This document shows positions 1 through 7,530 of a stretch of 38,172 nucleotides of DNA, in pieces. Position 1 is the first letter of the stretch. Every line of letters begins with the position of its first letter. The notes below the pieces were generated by a model. The model saw only the letters and a list, made by a program, of their open reading frames with translations. It did not search any database and had not been told where the DNA came from. A program made the translations under genes and the position numbers. Origin of the DNA: an uncultured Treponema sp. (GTDB taxonomy: Bacteria > Spirochaetota > Spirochaetia > Treponematales > Treponemataceae); the NCBI GenBank assembly GCA_938045195.1, contig CALINC010000013.1:1-38172 (forward strand), in the 5' to 3' direction.

Positions 1-40
1 AAAAAAAAAAAAAAAAAAAAAAACCCCCCCCCCCCCCCCC
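1..40. repeat. Homopolymer tract A23-C17
   Basis: The window opens with 23 consecutive A followed by 17 consecutive C. No open frame of note crosses it. Long poly-C/poly-G runs are known phase-variation or slippage sites in spirochaetes. A run of this kind exactly at the window edge could also be an assembly artefact. It lies about 260 bp upstream of the lipoprotein start and is separated from it by a terminator-like hairpin. Confidence 0.8.
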
Positions 41-80
41 AGATAATAAATCAATAAATATTTTTTCTCTTTATACTTTT

Positions 81-120
81 AATCTTACCGTAAATTTATT
101 TTATGGTAAGATTTTTTATT
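81..120 (+). terminator. Rho-independent terminator of an upstream gene
   Basis: A perfect 9-bp stem (81-89 with 105-113) is followed directly by a T-rich run (TTTTTATT). It would end a plus-strand transcript entering from left of the window. The stem is AT-rich, so its strength is uncertain. The rest of 1-300 holds no gene that I can support; a possible -10 (TATAAA, 249-254) lies upstream of the lipoprotein gene without a good -35. Confidence 0.6.
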
Positions 121-300
121 TTGTACACCGTATATTTAACTCTTTACGTATTCCTCAAATCAGGATTTATAATTCAAATAATGGCAGACCTATATATTTA
201 CCGTTTAATGTAAAAATTAGGCAAATAGGTTTACGTCATTTATTTGATTATAAAAATAAAAAAAATTTGCAATTTAAAAAAATTGCAAGAAGGAGCTTTT

Positions 301-1989
301 ATGAAGAAGCGGTTAGTTTCTATTTTCGGGTTATTAATGCTTACTGCATTAATTTTTTCATCATGTCAATTCCAAAAACAGCCTATAAAGGCCGTTTTGG
401 AGTTTAACGAAACTTTTGTAAGCTGTAGCCTTGCAAACACAGGGACGGCACTTAATTCCGGTGTTGCGGTAGCGGACGGCACGCCTCTATTGTTTACGGC
501 TAGAAACTTACCTGAAGGTAAGGTTGTAGGAGAGTGGACAATAAACAGTAAAAAAGTGTCTAGTGCAAAAACTTATATGTGCTACTTTACCCTAAAAACT
601 TTCGGAATAGGTAAAGAAGGTAAAGCAAAGGTTGACTTTAACCTTACAGATGCAAAAGAGTTGAAGCTTACTTTTAATACGGCGAAAGTAAAAGCTGTTA
701 GAATTGAATATAATTACAACATAAAAAGATGGGTAGATGTCGGAGCGCCCCTTGAAAGCGGGACTAAAGTTAAAGGAAATTCTTACTTCAGGTTTTACGC
801 CATAAACCTCGATAAAGGAAAGATAGTTGACACATGGAAGCAGAACGGCACCGTACGTGCCGATGAAACCGAGAGCACGTTTTATCCTTTTAAAGTTGAT
901 GCAGCCTTTGCTGACAAAGACGGCAACATAGACATAAGCTATACCGAAAAACTCGGTAAAATTAAAGTTAAATTCGATGGCACAAAAATAAATGGTATTG
1001 AGTCGGGATCGCAATTTGTAAACGGTAAGGAATTTGATCCGGGTACGGACTTAACATTTGTTGCAACACCTTCTCCCGGATATGAAGTTACCAATTGGAC
1101 CATAAACGAGAGAGTTTTTGTTCAAGACAAAGAAGATATCTCGAACACATTTGACTATACCGTTTCTGCTTATGATGTAAAAGACGGAGCAGTAACTATT
1201 GCCTTTACCGAAGCCAAAAAACAAGACGGTGAAAAAGTTACACTTAAATATGACAAGGATAAAATACGCTGTGTAAAAAAATCGGGTGATGAAGTTACAA
1301 ACGGAACTATACGGTTTTATGCAAAGGGTACCCCTAAAATTAGAGAGTGGTATATCAACGGTAAAAAAATGAATACATTCGGCAATACATCACCTTACTT
1401 GTATATTGATACAGACGATGCCGTTGACAATGTTTTGGAAGTAACCTACGATGTTTATCCTCAGGTAGCACTCGTATTTGATGGAAGCGGCATAAGTGTC
1501 GAATTTAACGGTAAACTAATGCCAAACGGTGAAAAATTTGATGAAGATACTAGCGTAACTTTAAAAGTTGAAAGCGCTAATCACGGTAGAGGTCTTCTTG
1601 TAAACGGTAAACCAATCGTTTACACATTATATAGCTGGGGAACGTCCTACACAATTAAAAACGAAAATGCTATTGACGGTAAAATAACTTTAAGTTTGGC
1701 ACCAAAAAAAGAAGACATAAAACTAACTTTTGACACTGCAAAACTAAAAGTTGAAAAAACTTATTCTTATCCTTTAACGGAGCTTTCAAATGGAGCTGCT
1801 GTTGCCGAAGGTACATCTCTTACGCTTACAGCCAAACTTGACGCGGGTTACAGTGTTGGCAAGTGGTTTATAAACGGTTTTTATGACACCTCGTTATCCG
1901 GAAACGTTGTTACGTATTCCGTTAACGCAAGTGATATTGACGGCGGTGTAAACGAAATTAATATTACCTTTGAACCTAAAAAAGACTAG
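301..1989 (+). CDS. Lipoprotein with six InlB-B-like repeats
   Basis: The start is placed at ATG 301, preceded by AAGGAG at 290-295. This gives a 562-residue protein. The N-terminus is a lipoprotein signal: positive MKKR, a hydrophobic stretch, and a lipobox FSSC with Cys22 as the predicted lipidated residue. The rest consists of about six degenerate units of 70-95 residues. Each has an NG.x.V..GT.L.F.A pattern and most have a W.ING-like motif, followed by a strand resembling I.I.F. This resembles the divergent InlB B-repeat / Listeria-Bacteroides repeat families seen in bacterial surface proteins. It is probably a surface or periplasmic lipoprotein with a structural or adhesive role; no enzymatic motif is visible. 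It is monocistronic, with a strong terminator just after the stop. Confidence 0.8.
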   Translation: MKKRLVSIFGLLMLTALIFSSCQFQKQPIKAVLEFNETFVSCSLANTGTALNSGVAVADGTPLLFTARNLPEGKVVGEWTINSKKVSSAKTYMCYFTLKTFGIGKEGKAKVDFNLTDAKELKLTFNTAKVKAVRIEYNYNIKRWVDVGAPLESGTKVKGNSYFRFYAINLDKGKIVDTWKQNGTVRADETESTFYPFKVDAAFADKDGNIDISYTEKLGKIKVKFDGTKINGIESGSQFVNGKEFDPGTDLTFVATPSPGYEVTNWTINERVFVQDKEDISNTFDYTVSAYDVKDGAVTIAFTEAKKQDGEKVTLKYDKDKIRCVKKSGDEVTNGTIRFYAKGTPKIREWYINGKKMNTFGNTSPYLYIDTDDAVDNVLEVTYDVYPQVALVFDGSGISVEFNGKLMPNGEKFDEDTSVTLKVESANHGRGLLVNGKPIVYTLYSWGTSYTIKNENAIDGKITLSLAPKKEDIKLTFDTAKLKVEKTYSYPLTELSNGAAVAEGTSLTLTAKLDAGYSVGKWFINGFYDTSLSGNVVTYSVNASDIDGGVNEINITFEPKKD

Positions 1990-2012
1990 TCTTTTTAAGT
2001 TAAATGTTATTG

Positions 2013-2041
2013 GGGGATGTCCTAAGGGGCATCCCCTTTTT
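2013..2041 (+). terminator. Rho-independent terminator of the lipoprotein gene
   Basis: A 10-bp GC-rich stem (2013-2022 with 2027-2036, one G-T wobble) with a TAAG tetraloop is followed by TTTTT. It starts 24 bp after the lipoprotein stop codon. Confidence 0.9.
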
Positions 2042-2105
2042 ATGTTTTACTTTCCATTGCTTGCGGGTGTCGGTAAGCTCTTCGATAATTGTGCGCACCT
2101 CCCGA

Positions 2106-2134
2106 TTGACCTTTAGGTTATTTTATGCTAGTAT
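2106..2134 (+). promoter_or_regulatory. Sigma-70 promoter of the ornithine cyclodeaminase-like operon
   Basis: TTGACC (2106-2111) and TAGTAT (2129-2134) are separated by 17 bp. The alternative -10 TATAAA at 2132 would need a 20-bp spacer. The predicted transcript start is near 2141, giving a leader of about 40 nt that includes a hairpin. Confidence 0.5.
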
Positions 2135-2142
2135 AAATTATT

Positions 2143-2160
2143 ACCGTGCCGAAGCACGGT
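2143..2160 (+). promoter_or_regulatory. Hairpin in the 5' leader of the ornithine cyclodeaminase-like operon
   Basis: ACCGTGC (2143-2149) pairs perfectly with GCACGGT (2154-2160) around a CGAA tetraloop. It sits between the predicted transcript start and the GGAGG at 2171-2175, so it would lie at the very 5' end of the mRNA. It lacks a following T run, so it is not a terminator. An RNA-stabilising or operator role is inference. Confidence 0.5.
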
Positions 2161-2180
2161 TTATATACCCGGAGGATATT

Positions 2181-3272
2181 ATGTCATTTCAGTTGCCTAC
2201 GTTTACTCCGCCGAATTTCAATTCAGAACAATTTATGAATTCGCCGGACGCAAAACATTCTAAGGTTGTAAAAGACGGTGTTGCACCCTGCGGCTTTTAT
2301 TTAACCTCACATTTACCCACTTATTACAAACTTAATGGAAAATGGGTTTTACCGCAGCGCAGTTCGCTGAATTGTGCGGCAATCATCAAAAACGATACCG
2401 TTGTAATAAAAGAGTTACGAGATTTAACTATCGGAGAAGAAGTTATTCTTGCGGAAGTTTCTGACGGAAGTGAAGGCGTTTTTAAAAGCAGCGGTTTATT
2501 TGACAAAAGCGTGATGCAAACAGCGGGTAAGGCAGTAGAAACTTCTTTTACCGGCGATTATAATTTTCTTTATGAATTAATGAAGCATGAAAAAGAAACC
2601 GGCGGATACATTGTATGGGTAATGGGACCGTCTGTAGTATTCGACCACGATACACGCGTTGCTCTCTCAAATCTTGCACGTGCAGGTTATGTAAATGCCC
2701 TTTTAGCGGGGAACGCTTTAGCAACTCACGACTTGGAGGGCGGTTATTTAAATACGGCTCTCGGTCAAAACATATACACGCAAGAATCGGTTCCTATGGG
2801 GCATTATAATCACTTGGATCTTTTAAACGAAGTGCGCCGAGCCGGTTCTATTAAAAACTTTATTGCAGAAGGGCATGTTAAAAACGGCTTTATAAAAACA
2901 ATAACGGAATTAAATATTCCGATTGTTCTTGCCGGCTCAATCCGTGATGACGGCCCCTTGCCTGAAGTTTATCAGAAAGTAACGGAAGCTCTTACTGCAA
3001 TGAAAGCACAAACCGATAAGGCGACTTTAATCATTTGTCTTGCAACAATGCTGCATTCGGTTTCTACCGCAAATCTTGCGTCAAGTTATAGAATTGCGGC
3101 AGACGGTTCCGTTCTTCCGGTTTACATGTACACGGTTGATGTAACCGAAAACGTAACAAATAAAATTTCCGCTGCACGCGAGAATATCGCAGTGCGTTCA
3201 ATCGTTACAAACGTTCAGGATTTTGTCGTAAATGTCCAAAATGCTCTCGTTCCCGCAGCGGCGATAAAATAG
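2181..3272 (+). CDS. Ornithine cyclodeaminase-like protein (ArgZ/AgrE C-terminal family), first paralogue
   Basis: The start is ATG 2181 with GGAGG 2171-2175, giving 363 residues. The N-terminal ~110 residues resemble the LOR/SDH conserved domain (DG.AP..F..T...PT....G.W at about 32-55). The C-terminal part carries the motifs I associate with archaeal-type ornithine cyclodeaminase (TIGR00300) and the C-terminal half of cyanobacterial ArgZ/AgrE. These are GYVNALLAGNALATHDLE (169-186), GHYNHL (207-212), RRAGSI (219-224), and AGSIRDDGPLPEV (251-263). The last part is a dinucleotide-binding-like region ending in SIVTNVQDF. In that family the domain uses bound NAD to convert ornithine to proline plus ammonia. 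The ArgZ arginine-dihydrolase domain is absent. It is co-transcribed with a paralogue 9 bp downstream. Family membership is fairly secure; the substrate in this organism is inferred. Confidence 0.72.
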   Translation: MSFQLPTFTPPNFNSEQFMNSPDAKHSKVVKDGVAPCGFYLTSHLPTYYKLNGKWVLPQRSSLNCAAIIKNDTVVIKELRDLTIGEEVILAEVSDGSEGVFKSSGLFDKSVMQTAGKAVETSFTGDYNFLYELMKHEKETGGYIVWVMGPSVVFDHDTRVALSNLARAGYVNALLAGNALATHDLEGGYLNTALGQNIYTQESVPMGHYNHLDLLNEVRRAGSIKNFIAEGHVKNGFIKTITELNIPIVLAGSIRDDGPLPEVYQKVTEALTAMKAQTDKATLIICLATMLHSVSTANLASSYRIAADGSVLPVYMYTVDVTENVTNKISAARENIAVRSIVTNVQDFVVNVQNALVPAAAIK

Positions 3273-3281
3273 GAGGAAAGA

Positions 3282-4379
3282 ATGTACAAACTTGAAATAC
3301 CGGTATACCGAGAACCTGACTTTTCACAAAAATTTTTACAAGATGCACCGAATGCAAAATTAATTGAAGTTGAACGCGACGGAATTTCTCCTGCCCACTA
3401 TCACGCTCTTTCGGTTTTTCCCGAATATTTTAAAATAAACGGAAAATGGGTGCTTGCAACCGAGAGCCGAATGGATACCGTTTGCGTTGCAATCGACACT
3501 CCCGGGAAAGAGTCCGTAAATATCGTAGAATTCCGAAACTTAAAAAAAGGCGATAAAGTTGTTATCGGCAGAACGGAAGATGCCAGCGAAGGGATTTATG
3601 TATATACCGGCGGCTTTGAAGCAGAGGAATCCTCTGCGGATACTTTTGCTTTCCGTTCCGGGCGTTCCCGCGAAACGGCTTTCTCTATTGATTATGATAA
3701 ACTCTATCAAGTTTTGGAACACGAAAAAAAGAATAACGGTTATGTAACTTGGATTTTGGGTTCAGCCGTTACGCTCGATAGCGATTCCCGCAACGCATTG
3801 GAAAAACTGGTACGGGAGGGCTACGTTAATGCAATTCTCTGCGGAAATGCCTTGTCAGCATTTGATTTAGAGCAGGCAACTTTCGGAACAACTTGGGGGC
3901 AAAAAGTTTTTACCAAAGAGCAAAATACAAACCGTTCTTATTACGAAACAATAAATATGGTGCGTGAAGCAGGCTCAATTGAAGCCTTTGTAAAATCCGG
4001 TAAGCCGAAAGACGGTTTTGTCAAAGCCTGTATTGATTGCAACATACCGATAATACTTGCCGGTACAATCCGCGACCGTTTTACATTACCCGGAACGTAT
4101 GATAATGTTTATGAAGCCCAAAATGCAATGCGTAAACATGCCCGCAAAACTTCTACGATTATAATGGTTTCGGCGGTTCTTTTTACGATTGCAACCGGAA
4201 ATATGACACCCTCTTACAATGAATTCAATGGAAAAGTAAGACCGGTCTATATGTATACAATCGATATTCAAGAATTTACCGTAAACAAGTTATCCGACCG
4301 CGGAACGCTTACGGCAACTTCAATTGTAACAAATGCTCAAGATTTTATGAAAAACTTGGGACGGGCATTGACGCATTAA
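3282..4379 (+). CDS. Ornithine cyclodeaminase-like protein, diverged second paralogue
   Basis: 365 residues, starting at ATG 3282 after AGGAGG at 3271-3276 and only 9 bp past the first paralogue. The two proteins align over their whole length: GYVNAILCGNALSAFDLE (180-197) versus GYVNALLAGNALATHDLE, VREAGSI (227-233), LAGTIRD (259-265), and SIVTNAQDF near the end. Several polar residues that the first copy shares with the family are replaced here. His183 becomes Phe194, His208 becomes Asn217, His211 becomes Tyr220, and the DDGPLP segment becomes DRFTLP. This suggests a changed substrate or a structural, non-catalytic partner. A heteromeric complex of the two is inference from operon structure. 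Confidence 0.65.
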   Translation: MYKLEIPVYREPDFSQKFLQDAPNAKLIEVERDGISPAHYHALSVFPEYFKINGKWVLATESRMDTVCVAIDTPGKESVNIVEFRNLKKGDKVVIGRTEDASEGIYVYTGGFEAEESSADTFAFRSGRSRETAFSIDYDKLYQVLEHEKKNNGYVTWILGSAVTLDSDSRNALEKLVREGYVNAILCGNALSAFDLEQATFGTTWGQKVFTKEQNTNRSYYETINMVREAGSIEAFVKSGKPKDGFVKACIDCNIPIILAGTIRDRFTLPGTYDNVYEAQNAMRKHARKTSTIIMVSAVLFTIATGNMTPSYNEFNGKVRPVYMYTIDIQEFTVNKLSDRGTLTATSIVTNAQDFMKNLGRALTH

Positions 4380-4397
4380 TCTGCATCAAATCTTTTA

Positions 4398-4433
4398 GGG
4401 AGGGAATAACCGGTAAAGCGGTTTTTTCCTCCC
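4398..4433. terminator. Terminator-like hairpin after the cyclodeaminase-like operon
   Basis: Stem of about 15 bp with one mismatch: 4398-4412 pairs with 4419-4433 around a 6-nt loop. The T-rich run (TTTTTT) lies inside the 3' arm rather than after it. It begins 18 bp after the stop codon, between convergent genes, so termination in the plus direction is likely. Confidence 0.55.
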
Positions 4434-4456
4434 CATATTCTCATTTCGTTCAATAA

Positions 4457-4530
4457 AATTCGACAACGTAGAAATCTTCAGATTTCGAGGCTGTCGAATT
4501 ACGCCGTTTCGGAATGCAATGAGAAACGGC
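4457..4530. repeat. Two adjacent palindromes in a convergent spacer
   Basis: First palindrome: AATTCGACA (4457-4465) pairs with TGTCGAATT (4492-4500). It encloses GAAATCT/AGATTTC (4471-4477, 4480-4486) with a 2-nt loop and symmetrical 5-nt internal loops. Second palindrome: GCCGTTTC (4503-4510) pairs with GAAACGGC (4523-4530). No coding frame is supported here. The layout resembles a REP/BIME-type intergenic element, but no second copy occurs in this window. Confidence 0.6.
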
Positions 4531-4573
4531 ATACAATAAGGCGACGTTTGCCGCAAGGTAAACTCGGTAGCGT

Positions 4574-4604
4574 TTTTAGACAATGCCAACTGCATTGTCT
4601 AAAA
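4574..4604. repeat. Perfect 13-bp inverted repeat beside the 4618 stop codon
   Basis: TTTTAGACAATGC (4574-4586) and its exact complement (4592-4604) flank a 5-nt loop. It sits 14 bp beyond the stop of the minus-strand IPT protein. T runs precede rather than follow the GC part on each strand, so a classical intrinsic terminator is not formed. It may still act as a 3'-end stabilising hairpin. Confidence 0.65.
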
Positions 4605-4617
4605 TAAGCCTTGGAAT

Positions 4618-6297
4618 TTAATAAACAGCGATGAGCGTTGGAATTTTCCACACTGAGTTATATGATGTTATTCCAACGGTTTCTTCCCAACTGTCATTAA
4701 ACGAATAGCTCCTTTCTTTTGCGGAATTTTTACCGTTTGATGTCATAGGCGACTGACTATTTCTGCCTAAACCGAAAGCCGCTCTAAATGCGTCGATATT
4801 CCCAAAATACCAATTCTCTTTTTGCGAAATTCCTATGTCGAACGGAACCGCTTTTGCCATGCCTATATCAACAGGAAGCCAGCCGAAGCCCTCAAGGTAG
4901 AATTCCGCCCACCAGTGCAAATACGTGTTTTGCGAAACATCTATCACAATACCGGCCGCCGGTTGCGCAGGAATTCCGCATGCCCGTGCACATGTAGTAA
5001 ATAAAAAAGCCGCATCATAAGGATCTGCTTTCTTATTTGTAAGAACATTCTTAAATTCAGTCCTTGTATTGGAAAGGGTTGACGGAACAATTTCAATATT
5101 TTTTAGGATATAATTATATATCCGTTTTGCTTGATTATACGGATTTTTTTCGCCTTGCACAATTTCCGCAACTGTTTTTTGAATAAGCTCGTCATTTGCC
5201 GGAATAAATTCGGTTGCAATTGCATAAGCATTATATAAAGCCTGATTTTGCTTTTGCCCTATCCGTACATTTCCGGGATTTATTTTTGTTGTAACTTCAT
5301 AAGAATTGATACTATACTCCTGCCTAATATGAATTCTTGTGGAAATACCCGTATTTTCATATTGGTGAATTGAAGAACCTTTGTAATTTTTTACAAAGGG
5401 TGCAGGGTTTATTGAAAGAATTTGCGCGTCCCGTTGGGAATAATTTTCAATCGGAAGCGGAATTTTTAAAAAGAGCGTATTTTTTTCTTCCGCAGTAATA
5501 TTGGATACATCCGTCTCTGCCGCAAGTACAATATTTTTTTTATTTGAACGCGTTTTAGTTCCTACTCTGTTTTTTAGCCGGAAAGGAACGGGATTACTTA
5601 AACCTTTTGCCGTTGCCACAATTATCACACCGGAATCCGCTCCGTCGGGCACACGCACTTGAATTTCTTCATTTGTCCATGCGATAAAATCGAAATTGTA
5701 GTCGGAACAATATGCGGCTCCTACATCTTCACCTTTTTCTATTTCGGCAAGTAATGCAGGCGTAAAATTAGGGACAAACATAACCTGTGTATTCAGCCGT
5801 GAGCCGCCGAAATTTTCGCCGGATATTTTGAGTATACTGCCTACTTCAGCAAAGTCTTTGCTTAAAGCATTTATTGAGGGTGCCTCGCTTGGAAGAAACT
5901 TATCTGTAATAACGGGAATTTCAGCAACAGCAGCCAAAAAAGACGGATTCGATTTTCTGTTTTGAACCACAACAAATAAAAGTCCCGCATCTTGATAATC
6001 CGGATATGTAAATTCAATTTCATTTTCAGTCCATACATCGCAATTTTCGGATTGAATAATTGAACCGCCTATTTGTATCCATGACGAATTGAATTTGCTG
6101 CCGAAATGTCTGCCTTTTATTTTAACCTTCGAACCGGCTTCGACTACCTGCGGTGAAACCGAAATCAGTTCAGGTTTTTTCCCTGCAAAGGAAACGGCAA
6201 ATAAAACAGAAGCCGCAATGCCTCCAAATACTAAAAGAAAAATGAAAAATCTAAAAATAAAAAACTTTTTAAATAAATATGAAAATTTACTGCTCAT
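4618..6297 (-). CDS. Exported IPT/TIG-domain protein with transglutaminase-like fold
   Basis: The start is ATG 6297, overlapping the anti-sigma stop by 11 bp. An upstream in-frame TTG at 6306 is less likely. The product is 559 residues. Residues about 8-36 form a hydrophobic signal/anchor. Two IPT/TIG-like Ig folds follow: one opens with ISVSPQVVEAGSKVKIKGRHFG, the other with EVGSILKISGENFG. The C-terminal third is a transglutaminase/protease-like core with a helix (YDAAFLFTTCARACGIPA) and HWWAEFYLEGFGWLPVD carrying His461 and Asp477. The position usually holding the catalytic Cys (G-D-C-x-D-x-A) reads ADPYDAA, with Pro426 in place of Cys, so peptidase/transglutaminase activity is doubtful. 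There is no ribosome binding site of its own, so it is probably translationally coupled to the anti-sigma gene. It is a likely regulon member or sensor partner of the sigma pair. Confidence 0.75.
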   Translation of the reverse strand: MSSKFSYLFKKFFIFRFFIFLLVFGGIAASVLFAVSFAGKKPELISVSPQVVEAGSKVKIKGRHFGSKFNSSWIQIGGSIIQSENCDVWTENEIEFTYPDYQDAGLLFVVVQNRKSNPSFLAAVAEIPVITDKFLPSEAPSINALSKDFAEVGSILKISGENFGGSRLNTQVMFVPNFTPALLAEIEKGEDVGAAYCSDYNFDFIAWTNEEIQVRVPDGADSGVIIVATAKGLSNPVPFRLKNRVGTKTRSNKKNIVLAAETDVSNITAEEKNTLFLKIPLPIENYSQRDAQILSINPAPFVKNYKGSSIHQYENTGISTRIHIRQEYSINSYEVTTKINPGNVRIGQKQNQALYNAYAIATEFIPANDELIQKTVAEIVQGEKNPYNQAKRIYNYILKNIEIVPSTLSNTRTEFKNVLTNKKADPYDAAFLFTTCARACGIPAQPAAGIVIDVSQNTYLHWWAEFYLEGFGWLPVDIGMAKAVPFDIGISQKENWYFGNIDAFRAAFGLGRNSQSPMTSNGKNSAKERSYSFNDSWEETVGITSYNSVWKIPTLIAVY

Positions 6298-6973
6298 TTT
6301 TTGCAAATGTCAAATTGAATTCCTGCGTATTATTTAAAATCGAAATGTCAATTTTGGGTATCCTTATAACCGCATTTTCCGTAGTATTCATCGTTGCGGG
6401 AGTTAAATATAAATTTATAAAATTATTAAAATTGATATTTGTTTTTTTTACATTTGTTGAAATACTATCATTTTTTATTCCGAAAGCATCAAGATTTGTA
6501 AAAGTTATTTTTTTGGGTTTTGCCGCATTGATATTTGACACCGGAACCAAGGGTTTAAAATTTGACGGAGACACTTCTACATACTCAACGGATTTTTTTG
6601 TGTTAACGATAAGAATAGGGGTAAAAACGAACAAGAACAATGCAGCGGCAGCTATTGCCGGAATTGGAATTTTTACCGACTTGGTAAACCAACTCCCATG
6701 CGGTTTTTCCGCCGAAAGGTTCTTTTCACCGAGTTCCGCTTTATCCAATAGCTCCATACGTTTTGCATACAGTTTTAAAAAAGAACCATCCATATCGAGG
6801 GCAGGTATTTTTGCCTCCTCAAGTTTTAAGCGTAATATTCTATAAGAAGATACTACCTCTCTGCATTTGGAGCAATCTTTAAGATGGGCTTCGAGTTTTT
6901 CTTTCCAAGGGGACGGAAGCTCATCATCAATATAAACCGAGTACAAATCTTTATTCGGGCATGTAGACATCAT
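6287..6973 (-). CDS. Anti-sigma factor with zinc-finger (ZAS/zf-HC2) domain
   Basis: 228 residues from the first ATG of an ATGATG pair. GGGAGAAA lies just upstream, inside the sigma-factor gene. The start overlaps the sigma stop by 23 bp. The N-terminal ~45 residues carry Cys5 and the His-x3-Cys-x2-Cys signature (HLKDCSKC) of zinc-containing anti-sigma factors. A single membrane segment (about residues 104-123, PIPAIAAAALFLFVFTPILI) follows, then a ~105-residue outer domain without recognisable motifs. Expected role: sequester the neighbouring ECF sigma factor at the membrane until an envelope signal releases it. The Asn/Lys/Ile-rich outer domain is not recognised. Confidence 0.85.
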   Translation of the reverse strand: MMSTCPNKDLYSVYIDDELPSPWKEKLEAHLKDCSKCREVVSSYRILRLKLEEAKIPALDMDGSFLKLYAKRMELLDKAELGEKNLSAEKPHGSWFTKSVKIPIPAIAAAALFLFVFTPILIVNTKKSVEYVEVSPSNFKPLVPVSNINAAKPKKITFTNLDAFGIKNDSISTNVKKTNINFNNFINLYLTPATMNTTENAVIRIPKIDISILNNTQEFNLTFAKNEQ

Positions 6974-7496
6974 TTTCTCCCATATATCTTGATAATTGTT
7001 CGCGGGCTCTAAACACGCGGACTTTAACGTTCCCCTCGCTTATTCCCAAAATACCGCCTATTTCTTTATAGTTCAGACTTCCGTATTCTTTTAGTTGAAG
7101 AACCGAGCGCAGATTTTCCGGAAGTTTTTCCATAGCCGCCTGAACATAGTCTATGGACTCCTGTTTTAAAACCGCTTCCTCTCCGGTTTCAGCCTTTCTG
7201 GTGTCTTCTTTAAATGCTTTTGCATAAGCCTTTTTTTCCCGCCCGCGCCTTTTTACATAATTAAGCGAGGCATTACGGGATACACGGATAAGCCAATACT
7301 TTGCATCATCTAATGACGGAAATTCCATTTTTTTTTCAGTCATCTTAATTAAAGAATCATGGCAAATATCCTCAGCGGCATCTTCCTCTCTTACGATATT
7401 GTAAGAAACTTTATAAATTACCGGCATTAGGGCTTGGTAAATAGTTTTAAAGTCTTCATCTGAAACAGCCCTTAGCATCTCTTTCTTATTAAACAC
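6951..7496 (-). CDS. ECF-type RNA polymerase sigma factor
   Basis: The most likely start is GTG 7496, six bases after GGAG (7506-7503). An upstream TTG at 7508 would place this GGAG inside the coding sequence. That gives 181 residues. Region 2 is seen in YKVSYNIVREEDAAEDICHDSLIKM with the following W-containing 2.4 helix (DDAKYWLIRVSRNASLNYVKRR). Region 4 is LPENLRSVLQLKEYGSLNYKEIGGILGISEGNVKVRVFRAREQL with a clear helix-turn-helix. There is no region 1 or 3, as expected for ECF sigmas. It is followed by overlapping anti-sigma and IPT genes. It lies downstream of cysS on the same strand, separated by a repeat copy. No sigma-70-like promoter is evident in the 100 bp upstream; self-activation is plausible but not shown. 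Confidence 0.9.
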   Translation of the reverse strand: MFNKKEMLRAVSDEDFKTIYQALMPVIYKVSYNIVREEDAAEDICHDSLIKMTEKKMEFPSLDDAKYWLIRVSRNASLNYVKRRGREKKAYAKAFKEDTRKAETGEEAVLKQESIDYVQAAMEKLPENLRSVLQLKEYGSLNYKEIGGILGISEGNVKVRVFRAREQLSRYMGENDVYMPE

Positions 7497-7530
7497 GGTA
7501 TTCTCCAAAATGTTACAACTTTTTGCAGAC

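Noticed and set aside
592..1014. Open frame antisense to the repeat lipoprotein
   Set aside because: Phe/Tyr-rich shadow of the lipoprotein reading frame, with no start signals or motifs.
4574..4604. Perfect 13-bp inverted repeat as an intrinsic terminator of the IPT gene
   Set aside because: The U run would lie before, not after, the stem on both strands, so I list it as a palindrome only.
7497..7508. TTG 7508 as start of the sigma factor
   Set aside because: The GGAG immediately after this TTG is correctly spaced for GTG 7496, which leaves TTG without a ribosome binding site.
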